Source: Bacilli bacterium (GTDB lineage: Bacteria; Bacillota_I; Bacilli_A; RF39; UBA660). From it: a stretch of DNA of 14,057 nucleotides. The notes under the pieces are model-generated. The model ran no database searches and was not told where the DNA came from. It was given only the letters and a program-made list of their open reading frames with translations. The first letter of the stretch is position 1, and each line of letters begins with the position of its first letter. The stretch spans positions 1 to 14,057 of the forward strand of contig JAQVNR010000037.1 in the NCBI GenBank assembly GCA_028703035.1, written 5' to 3'. The position numbers were made by a program, and so were the translations under genes. Positions 1-6,544 of this stretch are shown one piece after another.

Positions 1-78
1 CTCTCGTAGAATAGTCTAAGCTATAAGGTGAGTCAGAACAATCCACAGTGTCAGAATGTATTATAATAAAAGAAAGGA
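1..78. other. Unassigned 5' edge, no gene recognised
   Basis: All three plus-strand frames reach a stop codon within the first 19 bases, so at most the last few codons of an upstream gene could lie here. I recognise no tRNA, small stable RNA or riboswitch core. A TATAAT hexamer at 62-67 could be a -10 element, but there is no -35 match 16-18 bases upstream. Confidence 0.4.
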
Positions 79-118
79 TATAATACAAGCAGTTCTTTAA
101 TGAACTAATAGTATTATA
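79..118 (+). promoter_or_regulatory. Hairpin directly upstream of the dnaB ribosome binding site
   Basis: An 8-base arm, TATAATAC at 79-86, pairs perfectly with GTATTATA at 111-118. Inside it, AGTTC (91-95) pairs with GAACT (102-106) around a 6-base loop, with a 4x4 internal loop between the two helices. The structure ends two bases before the AAGGTG SD of dnaB. No T-run follows, so it is not a normal terminator. Its left arm also reads as a perfect -10 hexamer (79-84) but lacks a clear -35. It may be a leader structure, a processing site or chance in AT-rich DNA. Confidence 0.4.
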
Positions 119-130
119 CAAGGTGTAATT

Positions 131-1477
131 ATGTTTGAGCGTAAACTTCCGCAAAATCTAGAAGCAGAAATGGCTGTTTTAGGCAGCACTTTTTTAACTA
201 ATTATGCTCTAGATAAAGCCTGTGAGGAATTAACTTCAGATATGTTTGTAAGTGCTGCTAATAAAAGAATTTTCGATGCAATTTATGATTTACACGAAAG
301 TAAAACTCCGCTTGATTCGGCAACAGTTAAAAACGAAATTGAGAAAAAAGGTAGTATTAATAATATTGGGGGTATTGAATATTTAAGTGAAGTTATCGCT
401 TCGGTAATTACTGCCGCTAACATAGATTATTATATTGCAATTGTTAGAGAAAAAGCTTTAAGAAGGAAACTTATTGAAGTAACTAATGCAATCTCAGTTA
501 ACGCATATAATGAAGAAGAAGATACTAATGAGATAATAGATGATGCAGAGAAAAAAATATTTGCAGTTACTAAAGCTCGTAAAGCTGGTGAATTCAAAAC
601 CATTGGTGAAGTTATTCGTGGGGTTCAAGAACAATTAGAAAGACTTGCTAAAAATCAAACCGATATTACGGGGGTTGCCTCGGGTTTTTATGATTTAGAT
701 AAATTAACAAGTGGTTTTCATGAAAATGAGCTTATTATTTTAGCAGCAAGACCAGCAATGGGTAAAACTGCGCTTGGTCTTAATTTGGCAGTCAATGCTG
801 CAATTAACACCAAAAAACCAGTAGCGCTTTTTAATATGGAAATGAGCGCAGAACAGCTAGCAATGAGAATGATTGCCGCAGCTGGGTCAATCGATATGAA
901 CAAACTTAAAACCGGAAAACTTGAGCATAATGACTGGAAAAAAGTAAACGAAGCTATGAGCCAGCTAGGAGACACAAATCTATTTATAGAAGATGCATCT
1001 GGAATAACAGTCTCAGAAATAAGAGCTAAATGTCGAAGACTTGCGATGAGTGATAAGGGCCTATCAATGGTTGTAATTGATTACTTACAACTTATTAATG
1101 GTAGTACTAGATATGCGGGTAATCGCCAACAAGAAGTTGCCGAAATATCAAGATCTCTTAAAACAATGGCAATGGAATTAAAAATTCCCGTCATTGCTTT
1201 AGCGCAATTATCAAGAAGTGTTGAAATGCGCGAAAATAAAAGACCCCTAATGAGTGATTTAAGAGAATCAGGTTCAATTGAACAAGATGCTGATATAGTA
1301 GCATTCCTATACCGAGACGATTATTATAATAAAACAGCTGGGGAAAATTCTAATACAAGTATTACAGAACTAATTATTGGTAAACATCGTAATGGTAGTA
1401 CTGGGACAATTGAACTTTTATTTGAAAGAAATATGAGTAATTTTAGGAACTATTTAAAAACAAGTGAGGAAAAGTAA
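131..1477 (+). CDS. dnaB: Replicative DNA helicase DnaB (DnaC in Bacillus naming)
   Basis: This is the hexameric helicase that encircles the lagging-strand template and unwinds DNA at the replication fork using ATP. The 448 residues match the usual family length of about 450. The N-terminal primase-interacting domain spans roughly residues 5-105, then a linker, then the RecA-like motor from about 175. Visible motor residues are the Walker A ARPAMGKTA (206-214), the glutamate of FNMEMS (E237), the Walker B VVIDYLQL with D317, and the KHRNG segment holding the arginine finger (R420). The start is ATG 131, with an AAGGTG SD at 120-125, five bases upstream. Its end abuts the M23 gene, whose SD lies inside the last dnaB codons, so the two are probably cotranscribed. 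Nothing is truncated. Identification is secure. Confidence 0.98.
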   Translation: MFERKLPQNLEAEMAVLGSTFLTNYALDKACEELTSDMFVSAANKRIFDAIYDLHESKTPLDSATVKNEIEKKGSINNIGGIEYLSEVIASVITAANIDYYIAIVREKALRRKLIEVTNAISVNAYNEEEDTNEIIDDAEKKIFAVTKARKAGEFKTIGEVIRGVQEQLERLAKNQTDITGVASGFYDLDKLTSGFHENELIILAARPAMGKTALGLNLAVNAAINTKKPVALFNMEMSAEQLAMRMIAAAGSIDMNKLKTGKLEHNDWKKVNEAMSQLGDTNLFIEDASGITVSEIRAKCRRLAMSDKGLSMVVIDYLQLINGSTRYAGNRQQEVAEISRSLKTMAMELKIPVIALAQLSRSVEMRENKRPLMSDLRESGSIEQDADIVAFLYRDDYYNKTAGENSNTSITELIIGKHRNGSTGTIELLFERNMSNFRNYLKTSEEK

Positions 1478-1478
1478 G

Positions 1479-3023
1479 ATGAAAAAAAACAGTTTAGTGG
1501 GAATATTAATATCGATTTTAATCGGAATATTTGTTTTTTTTGTGGGTATTGATGTTAAAAGTGAGAAAGAACCTGTTTTAGTTTATCGAGTCTACTTAAA
1601 TGGAGAAACCATTGGAATTATTAATTCAGAAGAAGAGCTTCTTGATTTAATTGATGAAAGACAAAAGCAAATTAAAGAAAAATATAAAGTTGATAAAGTT
1701 TATCCACCCAAAGGCTTAGATATTAAAAAAGCTTATACTTATAATAGTAGTGAAATTATATCTGCTGATAATATTTATCAAAAAATTCAAAATCAAGATC
1801 CTTTTACGATAAGTGGATATACCGTAACTATTAATTATCCTAAACAAGAAAATGACGATGGCATCTTAATTGAAACAAAAGACCCTGTTTATATTAATGT
1901 TTTGAAAAAGTCTGATTTTGAAGATGCATTTAAAAGTGTTATAAAAGCATTTGTTGGAACGGAAGGATATGAGCTTTTTTCTACAGATACTCAGCCAGAG
2001 ATTATTGAGGTTGGTTCTAATATCGAAATAATTGAATGGGACGAAAGTATTTCGATTAAAGAAAATTTCATAAGTGCTAATTCATATATTTATGATAATG
2101 CAAGTGATATAAGTAAATATTTATTATTTGGCAGTTTAGATGAGCAAGATAGTTATGAAATAAAGGTTGGTGATGATATTAAAACCGTTGCTTATAATCA
2201 TAATTTAAGTTCTGAAGAATTTTTAGTTGCTAATCCCGAATTTACTAGTGCAAATGTTTTATTAACCCCAGGGAAAAATGTAAATGTTAGTTTAATAAAA
2301 CCGGTTGTAACAATTTCGTCTCTTATGCACGTAGTAGAAGATATTGTCTATAGATATAAAACTGAATATGTGGATGATAAAGATGCTTATTATGGAAGTG
2401 AAAAAGTAATTCAAGAAGGTGCAGATGGAATAACAAGAGTTACGGAAAAAGTATTATATAAAAATGGTGAGATTCAGAATTTACTTATTGATAAAGAACA
2501 ATCAGTAGAACTAATTCCAGTTACAAATAAAATTATTTCTCGAGGTGTAAAAAACTATTCGGGAAGTGGGTTTCATTATTATACGGGTAGTTCATGGCTA
2601 TGGCCTGCGGTTAATCCAAGCCAAGTTACTAGCGAATTTGGGCCACGTTGGGGGAGTTTTCATAATGGAATTGATATTTCTGGTTCCGGATTTGGATCAC
2701 CTATATATTCATCAACAGATGGCACAGTAATAGATGTTTATTCATCTTGTCCGTCATCTGGTTATGGAATATTTGATAATTGTGGTAGTGGTTATGGTAA
2801 TAAAATAGAAATTGCTACATCTGATGGAAAATTTAACATTATTTATGCCCATCTAATTAAAGATATTAAAGTAAAAGTGGGAGACTCAGTATCCCGTGGA
2901 CAAGTTATTGGTAGTATGGGTCACTCAGGGCGCTCAACTGGAACTCATCTTCATTTTGAAATTATTGATAATCAGCTTGAAAAAAACCTAAATCCTTGTA
3001 GCGCGACGTTCTTTAATTGTTAG
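1479..3023 (+). CDS. Membrane-anchored LysM/G5/M23 peptidoglycan endopeptidase
   Basis: This is a 514-residue exported cell-wall hydrolase that probably cuts peptide cross-links of peptidoglycan. Residues 5-23 form a single hydrophobic anchor after a lysine-rich start. A long linker follows. A LysM-like wall-binding segment lies at about 225-270 and a G5-like domain at about 275-355. The C-terminal M23 (LytM-type) domain starts near 375. Its zinc ligands are visible: H395 and D399 in HNGID, and H492 in HLHFE; H458 is the usual catalytic histidine. Four cysteines occur only in the catalytic part (424, 435, 507, 514), the last being the final residue. ATG 1479 is preferred because GAGGA at 1466-1470 lies eight bases upstream; an in-frame GTG at 1464 lies inside dnaB and lacks its own SD. 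Cotranscription with dnaB and walJ is likely. Confidence 0.9.
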   Translation: MKKNSLVGILISILIGIFVFFVGIDVKSEKEPVLVYRVYLNGETIGIINSEEELLDLIDERQKQIKEKYKVDKVYPPKGLDIKKAYTYNSSEIISADNIYQKIQNQDPFTISGYTVTINYPKQENDDGILIETKDPVYINVLKKSDFEDAFKSVIKAFVGTEGYELFSTDTQPEIIEVGSNIEIIEWDESISIKENFISANSYIYDNASDISKYLLFGSLDEQDSYEIKVGDDIKTVAYNHNLSSEEFLVANPEFTSANVLLTPGKNVNVSLIKPVVTISSLMHVVEDIVYRYKTEYVDDKDAYYGSEKVIQEGADGITRVTEKVLYKNGEIQNLLIDKEQSVELIPVTNKIISRGVKNYSGSGFHYYTGSSWLWPAVNPSQVTSEFGPRWGSFHNGIDISGSGFGSPIYSSTDGTVIDVYSSCPSSGYGIFDNCGSGYGNKIEIATSDGKFNIIYAHLIKDIKVKVGDSVSRGQVIGSMGHSGRSTGTHLHFEIIDNQLEKNLNPCSATFFNC

Positions 3024-3030
3024 AGGATTT

Positions 3031-3795
3031 ATGGAAGTAGCAGTATTAGCAAGCGGTTCTAAAGGAAATTCTACCTTAATTAAAACTAAAAATCATAAAA
3101 TTTTAGTTGATGCCGGAATGAGTGTTAAATATTTAGAAGATCAGCTGAGATTAGCTGAAGTATTAATTAAAGATATTGATTATATATTTATAACTCATAC
3201 TCACACAGATCATATCAGTGCTTTAAATAATATGTTGAAAAAATATACACCGACGATTGTTCTAACTACAAAAATGTTTGAAGATTTAAAATTTTTAAAA
3301 AATTATGATCGCATTATAATATTAGAAGAAGATTTAATGCTAGGGAGTTTAATAGTAGAATCTATTCCTACTAGTCATGATGCAAGTGACAGCAGGGGCT
3401 ACTGTTTTACAGAAGCAGATGACTCAGTAGTATTAATCACTGATACAGGATATATAAACCGCAAATATTTTAAAAAAATAAGTAATAAAAAGATTTATAT
3501 CTTTGAAAGCAACCATGATATTGAAATGCTTCAAAATGGCAAATATCCTAATTGGTTAAAACAGAGAGTTTATAGTCCAGTTGGCCATTTATCAAATGAA
3601 AGAGCATCATTTTATTTAAGCAAAATTATTGGCCCTAATACAAAACAGATTATTTTAGCTCATTTAAGTGAGGAAAATAATTCTCCTGAAATAGCTCTAG
3701 CAAATATTAAAGATTGTTTTAATCGTAAAAATATTGTCTTTACAAATATTATTACGGCTAGTCAATTTGAGATAACAGAAAGTAGCAGACTATGA
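3031..3795 (+). CDS. walJ: WalJ/YycJ-type metallo-beta-lactamase-fold hydrolase
   Basis: A metal-dependent MBL-fold protein of 254 residues, close to the usual size of the family. In other Firmicutes, WalJ (YycJ, VicX) is linked to the WalRK cell-wall regulon and to coordination of division with replication; it is thought to be a nuclease-like hydrolase. Visible metal-binding motifs are HTHTDH (56-61), H116 in TSHDA, D138 in TDTG, H162 in ESNHD, H186 in GHLSN and H211 in AHLSEEN. ATG 3031 has an AGAGG SD (3022-3026) overlapping the stop codon of the M23 gene. walR and walK are not next to it, unlike in Bacillus and Staphylococcus. The gene ends in TGA followed at once by TAA. The ATGA at the end overlaps the start of the apparent rlmH remnant. 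Confidence 0.9.
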   Translation: MEVAVLASGSKGNSTLIKTKNHKILVDAGMSVKYLEDQLRLAEVLIKDIDYIFITHTHTDHISALNNMLKKYTPTIVLTTKMFEDLKFLKNYDRIIILEEDLMLGSLIVESIPTSHDASDSRGYCFTEADDSVVLITDTGYINRKYFKKISNKKIYIFESNHDIEMLQNGKYPNWLKQRVYSPVGHLSNERASFYLSKIIGPNTKQIILAHLSEENNSPEIALANIKDCFNRKNIVFTNIITASQFEITESSRL

Positions 3796-3873
3796 TAAGA
3801 TTAAAAGTAGGTAAAATAAAAAAAATATTTGGTTAATATGATAGAAGATTACTTTAAAAGAATTAACAAGTAA
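3792..3873 (+). pseudogene. rlmH: Probable decayed remnant of the rlmH 5' end
   Basis: The first frame starts at ATG 3792, overlapping the walJ stop as ATGA, and reads MIRLKVGKIKKIFG before a TAA. One base later, in the next frame, ATG 3838 opens MIEDYFKRINK before another TAA at 3871. Joined, these resemble the start of RlmH, the 23S rRNA pseudouridine-1915 methyltransferase. In Bacillus it begins with a short beta strand, then GKLKEKYLKQG and IEEYTKRL. The distance from the GK motif to the IE-Y-KR motif is 25 bases here against 27 expected. The rest of the roughly 155-codon gene is gone. The neighbourhood fits, since walJ and rlmH lie close together in many Firmicutes. The match is short and the DNA is AT-rich, so chance is possible. 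Confidence 0.5.
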
Positions 3874-3904
3874 ATTATATTATATAAGTAAGGAAGTAAA
3901 AAAA

Positions 3905-4333
3905 GTGGATAAAAATTATATTCATGTTGTAGGAACAGCATTTGTAAAAAATGGCAAATTATTAATAAGTATGTCAAAAAGAAGCGCAAAAAGCGGAAAA
4001 TATACTCTAGTAGGTGGAGGGGTTGAGCCTGGTGAAACATATAAAGAAGCAGCGAGACGAGAAATAATAGAAGAAATAAACAATGGATTTGATATTTTAG
4101 AAGAAGAGTTAGAAGAAATATTATGTTTTAGAGAACCGGCAATGTCTGATCCTAGTCAAATGATTGAAATGCATATGATGATATCAAAAAAAATTGTTGA
4201 TGTAGAGCTTTTACCTAATGATGAAATACTTGAGTATAAATGGTTTACATTAGGTGATGATGAGGCGCGTTTATCAACAGCGATAAAAAATCGTTTTATT
4301 CCTTGGGCACTTGATCACAATATTATGTACTAG
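3905..4333 (+). CDS. Nudix hydrolase, substrate unknown
   Basis: A 142-residue single-domain Nudix protein that would hydrolyse a nucleoside diphosphate linked to another group, such as an oxidised nucleotide, a sugar nucleotide or an RNA cap. The Nudix box runs from G38: x5, E44, x7, R52-E53, I54, then E56-E57, which are the metal-binding glutamates. The normally conserved glycine at the end of the box is asparagine (N59), and a glycine appears at 61, so the helix end is shifted or altered. The start is GTG 3905, with AAGGAAG at 3890-3896, eight bases upstream; no ATG or better SD fits. It lies between the rlmH remnant and ung and probably shares a transcript with ung. The Nudix fold is clear; the substrate cannot be told from the sequence. 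Confidence 0.87.
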   Translation: MDKNYIHVVGTAFVKNGKLLISMSKRSAKSGKYTLVGGGVEPGETYKEAARREIIEEINNGFDILEEELEEILCFREPAMSDPSQMIEMHMMISKKIVDVELLPNDEILEYKWFTLGDDEARLSTAIKNRFIPWALDHNIMY

Positions 4334-4362
4334 GACTTCGAGTCTTGTTAATTGGAGGAATT

Positions 4363-5022
4363 ATGATAAATAATGATTGGGATGAAAAATTAAAAATTAT
4401 TTGGGAAAGTGATAGATTTAAAAAAATTTTAAATTTTATTAATAATGAATATAAAACTAAAACTATATATCCTAAACTAGAAAATATTTTTAATGCATTA
4501 AAATTAACACCATATGAAAATGTTAAAGTTGTAATTGTAGGGCAAGATCCATACCATGGCGAAAATGAAGCTCATGGTTTATCTTTTTCAGTATTAGATG
4601 GTGTTAAAATACCACCATCACTTAAAAATATTTATAAAGAGCTTGAAAGTGATTTAGGAATAAAGCCTAGCCTTTCAGGAAACTTAACTAATTGGGCTAA
4701 AGAGGGAGTTCTTCTTCTTAACACAAGTTTAACCGTCATTAAGAATCAACCAAATAGTCATAAAGATATTGGCTGGCAAATGCTAACTGATTATATAATT
4801 AAAGTTCTTAATTTAAAGGAAAATGGAGTAGTTTTTATTTTATGGGGAAAATATGCGCAAACCAAAAAAAAATTAATAACAAATCATAATCATTTGATAA
4901 TTGAATCATCTCATCCATCGCCATTTAGTGCTCATCAAGGTTTTTTTGGTAGTAAACCTTTTTCAAGAACAAACGAATTTTTACTTAAAAATAAAAAAAA
5001 GCCAATTTATTGGCAACTTTAA
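4363..5022 (+). CDS. ung: Uracil-DNA glycosylase, family 1
   Basis: This base-excision repair enzyme removes uracil from DNA arising by cytosine deamination or dUTP incorporation. From ATG 4363 it has 219 residues, the usual family size. The catalytic motif GQDPYH lies at 60-65, with the water-activating D62. The LLLNTSLTV strand has N120, the uracil-specificity residue. The minor-groove loop HPSPFSA starts at H184, and GSKPFS follows. ATG 4363 is chosen over an in-frame TTG at 4345 because GGAGG at 4354-4358 sits four bases upstream of it. The last codons contain the hairpin that appears to terminate the convergent lemA transcript. Identification is secure. Confidence 0.97.
   Translation: MINNDWDEKLKIIWESDRFKKILNFINNEYKTKTIYPKLENIFNALKLTPYENVKVVIVGQDPYHGENEAHGLSFSVLDGVKIPPSLKNIYKELESDLGIKPSLSGNLTNWAKEGVLLLNTSLTVIKNQPNSHKDIGWQMLTDYIIKVLNLKENGVVFILWGKYAQTKKKLITNHNHLIIESSHPSPFSAHQGFFGSKPFSRTNEFLLKNKKKPIYWQL
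4993..5014 (-). terminator. Likely intrinsic terminator of lemA, inside the ung 3' end
   Basis: Read on the minus strand, GCCAA (5014-5010) pairs with TTGGC (5005-5001) around a TAAA loop, followed by eight uridines (5000-4993). It begins about 20 bases after the lemA stop codon. The stem is only 5 bp, but the T-run is long. The same bases encode the last residues of Ung. Confidence 0.5.
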
Positions 5023-5033
5023 ATTTTAAAATC

Positions 5034-5567
5034 TTATATGTTATCATCAGACATAACTTTACCATCAAAAGATGTTTGGTTATTTATTTGATGAATTTTA
5101 GCAATTATATTTGCAGGAAATTTATTAATTGACTTGTTTAAAAGGCTTGCACTACGATTATAAAAAGTCTTAGTTGCTTCTAGTCTTTCATTTAATTTAA
5201 ATAAATCTTCATAATTACTATTAAAAACATCTAAATTCTCAAGTTTTGAGTAATCATCTTTCATTTGATTTATTAATATATTATATTCATTTAATTTTCT
5301 TTCAAACTCATAACTAGAAATGTTGATGGTTTTTAAATTATCAAATTGTTCAAAATTTTTATTATCAATTTCGGTATTATCAATAATGATTTTTTTTAAT
5401 GTTTCTAAGAAATCAAACTTTTTTCTTAAAAGCTCATCAATAATACTTTTAGCTTCATTTATTTTAATTTTACTGACTTGTAAGTTATTATATAATAGGA
5501 CATATATTAAACCGAGAATACCAACAAAAAGAATAATTGTTAAAAAAATAGATATTAAACTGTCCAT
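5034..5567 (-). CDS. lemA: LemA family membrane-anchored protein
   Basis: A 177-residue protein with one N-terminal membrane segment (about residues 5-26) and a long helical remainder, the usual LemA layout. The segment at 126-158, ending in the asparagine/proline-rich NKFPANIIAKI, matches the most conserved LemA region (a tyrosine-asparagine pair, then an FP-N motif). The biochemical role of LemA proteins is unsettled; in some bacteria they occur with HtpX-type proteases or TPM-domain proteins. ATG 5567 is chosen because GGTGG (5576-5572) lies just upstream. A longer frame starting at 5594 would begin upstream of the extended -10 promoter and could not be made from it. The gene converges on ung 11 bases away and diverges from the YqgX-like hydrolase gene. 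Confidence 0.8.
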   Translation of the reverse strand: MDSLISIFLTIILFVGILGLIYVLLYNNLQVSKIKINEAKSIIDELLRKKFDFLETLKKIIIDNTEIDNKNFEQFDNLKTINISSYEFERKLNEYNILINQMKDDYSKLENLDVFNSNYEDLFKLNERLEATKTFYNRSASLLNKSINKFPANIIAKIHQINNQTSFDGKVMSDDNI

Positions 5568-5582
5568 ATTACCACCAAATAG

Positions 5583-5591
5583 ATTATAGCA
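5583..5591 (-). promoter_or_regulatory. Extended -10 promoter of lemA
   Basis: The minus strand reads TGCTATAAT, a perfect extended -10 element; no good -35 is seen. The predicted transcription start is near 5576, at the first base of the GGTGG SD, which would give a leader of about nine bases. Confidence 0.6.
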
Positions 5592-5606
5592 CACACTCTA
5601 TTAATA

Positions 5607-5615
5607 TGGTATAAT
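5607..5615 (+). promoter_or_regulatory. Extended -10 promoter of the YqgX-like hydrolase gene
   Basis: TGGTATAAT is a perfect extended -10 element without a recognisable -35. The predicted start near 5622 leaves a leader of about 29 bases with the AAGGAAGGG SD. It is back to back with the lemA promoter. Confidence 0.65.
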
Positions 5616-5650
5616 TTTAAAGAAGTTTTACTTTAAAAGGAAGGGATATT

Positions 5651-6169
5651 GTGGATATAAAAATTGTGAAAGTAGGTTATTTAGAAGCTAATTGTTATGT
5701 ATTAACTAAGGATAATCAAACGATTATAATTGACCCTGGGGATGATTTTTTAAAGATTAAAGAAGTGATTTCTAATGAAGTGATAGGTATTTTGTGTACT
5801 CACAGTCATTTTGACCATATTGGGGCACTAGGTAGTGTTAAAGAGTACTATCAAGCTCCTGTTTATAGTTTTGAAAATATTAATAGCAATAAATTAGAAA
5901 TAGGTAGCTTTAAGTTTGAAGTAATTAAAACTCCTGGCCACAGTTATGATTCAGTTAGCTATTTAATTGATGATAAGCTTTTTTGTGGCGACTTTATTTT
6001 TGCCTCATCAATAGGCAGAACCGATCTTCCAACAGGTAGTATGAAAGAAATGCAAGAAAGTATTAATAAAATTTTAAAATACCCAGATTATTTAATAGTT
6101 TATCCAGGGCATGGAAATATTACAACTTTAGGAAAAGAAAAAGATAGTTTGAACTTTTTCTTTACTTAA
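5651..6169 (+). CDS. MBL-fold hydrolase, YqgX/glyoxalase II-like
   Basis: A 172-residue single-domain metallo-beta-lactamase-fold hydrolase of the group often annotated as hydroxyacylglutathione hydrolase-like. It lacks the extra C-terminal domain of true GloB, so the substrate is probably another thioester or small molecule. All binuclear metal ligands are present: H51, H53, D55 and H56 in THSHFDHIG, H97 in TPGHS, D114 in FCGD and H154 in YPGHG. The start is GTG 5651 with the SD GGAAGGG at 5639-5645, five bases upstream. It is monocistronic by its own promoter. Its TAA stop overlaps the stop codon of the convergent gerQ-like gene within one TTAA. Fold and metal site are certain; function is not. 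Confidence 0.88.
   Translation: MDIKIVKVGYLEANCYVLTKDNQTIIIDPGDDFLKIKEVISNEVIGILCTHSHFDHIGALGSVKEYYQAPVYSFENINSNKLEIGSFKFEVIKTPGHSYDSVSYLIDDKLFCGDFIFASSIGRTDLPTGSMKEMQESINKILKYPDYLIVYPGHGNITTLGKEKDSLNFFFT
6134..6163. terminator. Weak AU-rich hairpin between convergent hydrolase and gerQ genes
   Basis: A perfect 10-bp inverted repeat pairs positions 6134-6143 with 6154-6163 around a 10-base loop. On the minus strand it starts three bases after the gerQ stop, and its 3' arm is pyrimidine-rich, so it may help end that transcript. It has only two G-C pairs and lies inside the hydrolase coding region, so it could be chance. Confidence 0.3.
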
Positions 6170-6441
6170 AAGTTAATTTTTTCTTCAAACTCAATATAAG
6201 TAATAATATTTTGGGGAATAAAATACCAATTCCCATTACTTGGATCACTTAATATAAGAGAGTTGTCTTCATAAGATTCAAACATTCCGGAAAATACTTG
6301 GGGATTTTTTTCATTATCTTTAATAGTTGTATAAACTTTTACCTTTTTACTAATATTATCTTTTAAAATATTATATTCTTTTTTCTTATTAGATATTGCA
6401 TCACCTGTAAAACTAGGATTTTGAAAAAATGCTCCATTCAT
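6166..6441 (-). CDS. gerQ: GerQ-family spore coat protein
   Basis: A 91-residue protein. Its C-terminal two thirds (about residues 24-91) resembles GerQ (YwdL) of Bacillus, an inner spore-coat protein needed for the cortex hydrolase CwlJ during germination. The shared pattern is a KKVKVY-T strand, a FSGMFES segment, then LILSDPSNGNWYFIP and a final YIEFEEKINF, matching GerQ's IISDPSSGKWY and VTFDEEINY. Bacillus GerQ is about twice as long; the extra N-terminal part is missing. A KKK run at 18-20 could be crosslinked if a transglutaminase is present, as in Bacillus. ATG 6441 is preferred over GTG 6450 because AGGTG (6454-6450) sits six bases upstream of it. It diverges from lysS. I see no convincing sporulation sigma-factor promoter. 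Confidence 0.8.
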   Translation of the reverse strand: MNGAFFQNPSFTGDAISNKKKEYNILKDNISKKVKVYTTIKDNEKNPQVFSGMFESYEDNSLILSDPSNGNWYFIPQNIITYIEFEEKINF

Positions 6442-6491
6442 ATTAATCACCTATTTAAAAATATGTATTTGTTTAAAAATAATACCTAATG

Positions 6492-6520
6492 TTGATTTTC
6501 CAGGAAAAAAACGATATACT
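6492..6520 (+). promoter_or_regulatory. Sigma-A promoter of lysS
   Basis: TTGATT at 6492-6497 and TATACT at 6515-6520 are separated by 17 bases, a close match to the vegetative consensus. The predicted start near 6527 leaves a leader of about 18 bases that is mostly SD, so there is no room for a T-box or other leader control. Confidence 0.75.
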
Positions 6521-6544
6521 ACAGCATAGAAAGAAGGAGTATGT

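Noticed and set aside
718..975. 85-codon minus-strand open frame inside dnaB
   Set aside because: It is fully antisense to a conserved helicase core, has no SD and resembles no family; it arises from codon bias.
1464..1478. Earlier GTG start for the M23 endopeptidase
   Set aside because: It lies inside dnaB, and its GAGGA region is better read as the SD of ATG 1479.
3849..4040. 63-codon hydrophobic minus-strand frame over the Nudix gene start
   Set aside because: Its leucine- and phenylalanine-rich composition is the mirror of lysine- and glutamate-rich coding on the other strand, and the Nudix gene is well supported.
4334..4344. GACT-TCG-AGTC mini hairpin between the Nudix gene and ung
   Set aside because: A 4-bp stem with a 3-base loop and no T-run is too weak to call a terminator.
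4345..4362. Earlier TTG start for ung
   Set aside because: The GGAGG SD lies downstream of this codon and fits ATG 4363.
5320..5589. 89-codon plus-strand frame opposite lemA with a hydrophobic stretch
   Set aside because: It has no SD or promoter, and lemA on the other strand has both plus a family match. The hydrophobicity reflects AT-rich antisense sequence.
6442..6491. Sporulation sigma-E or sigma-K promoter upstream of gerQ
   Set aside because: An ATACATAT-like stretch exists on the minus strand, but neither the -10 details nor the spacing to a -35 match the consensus well enough.
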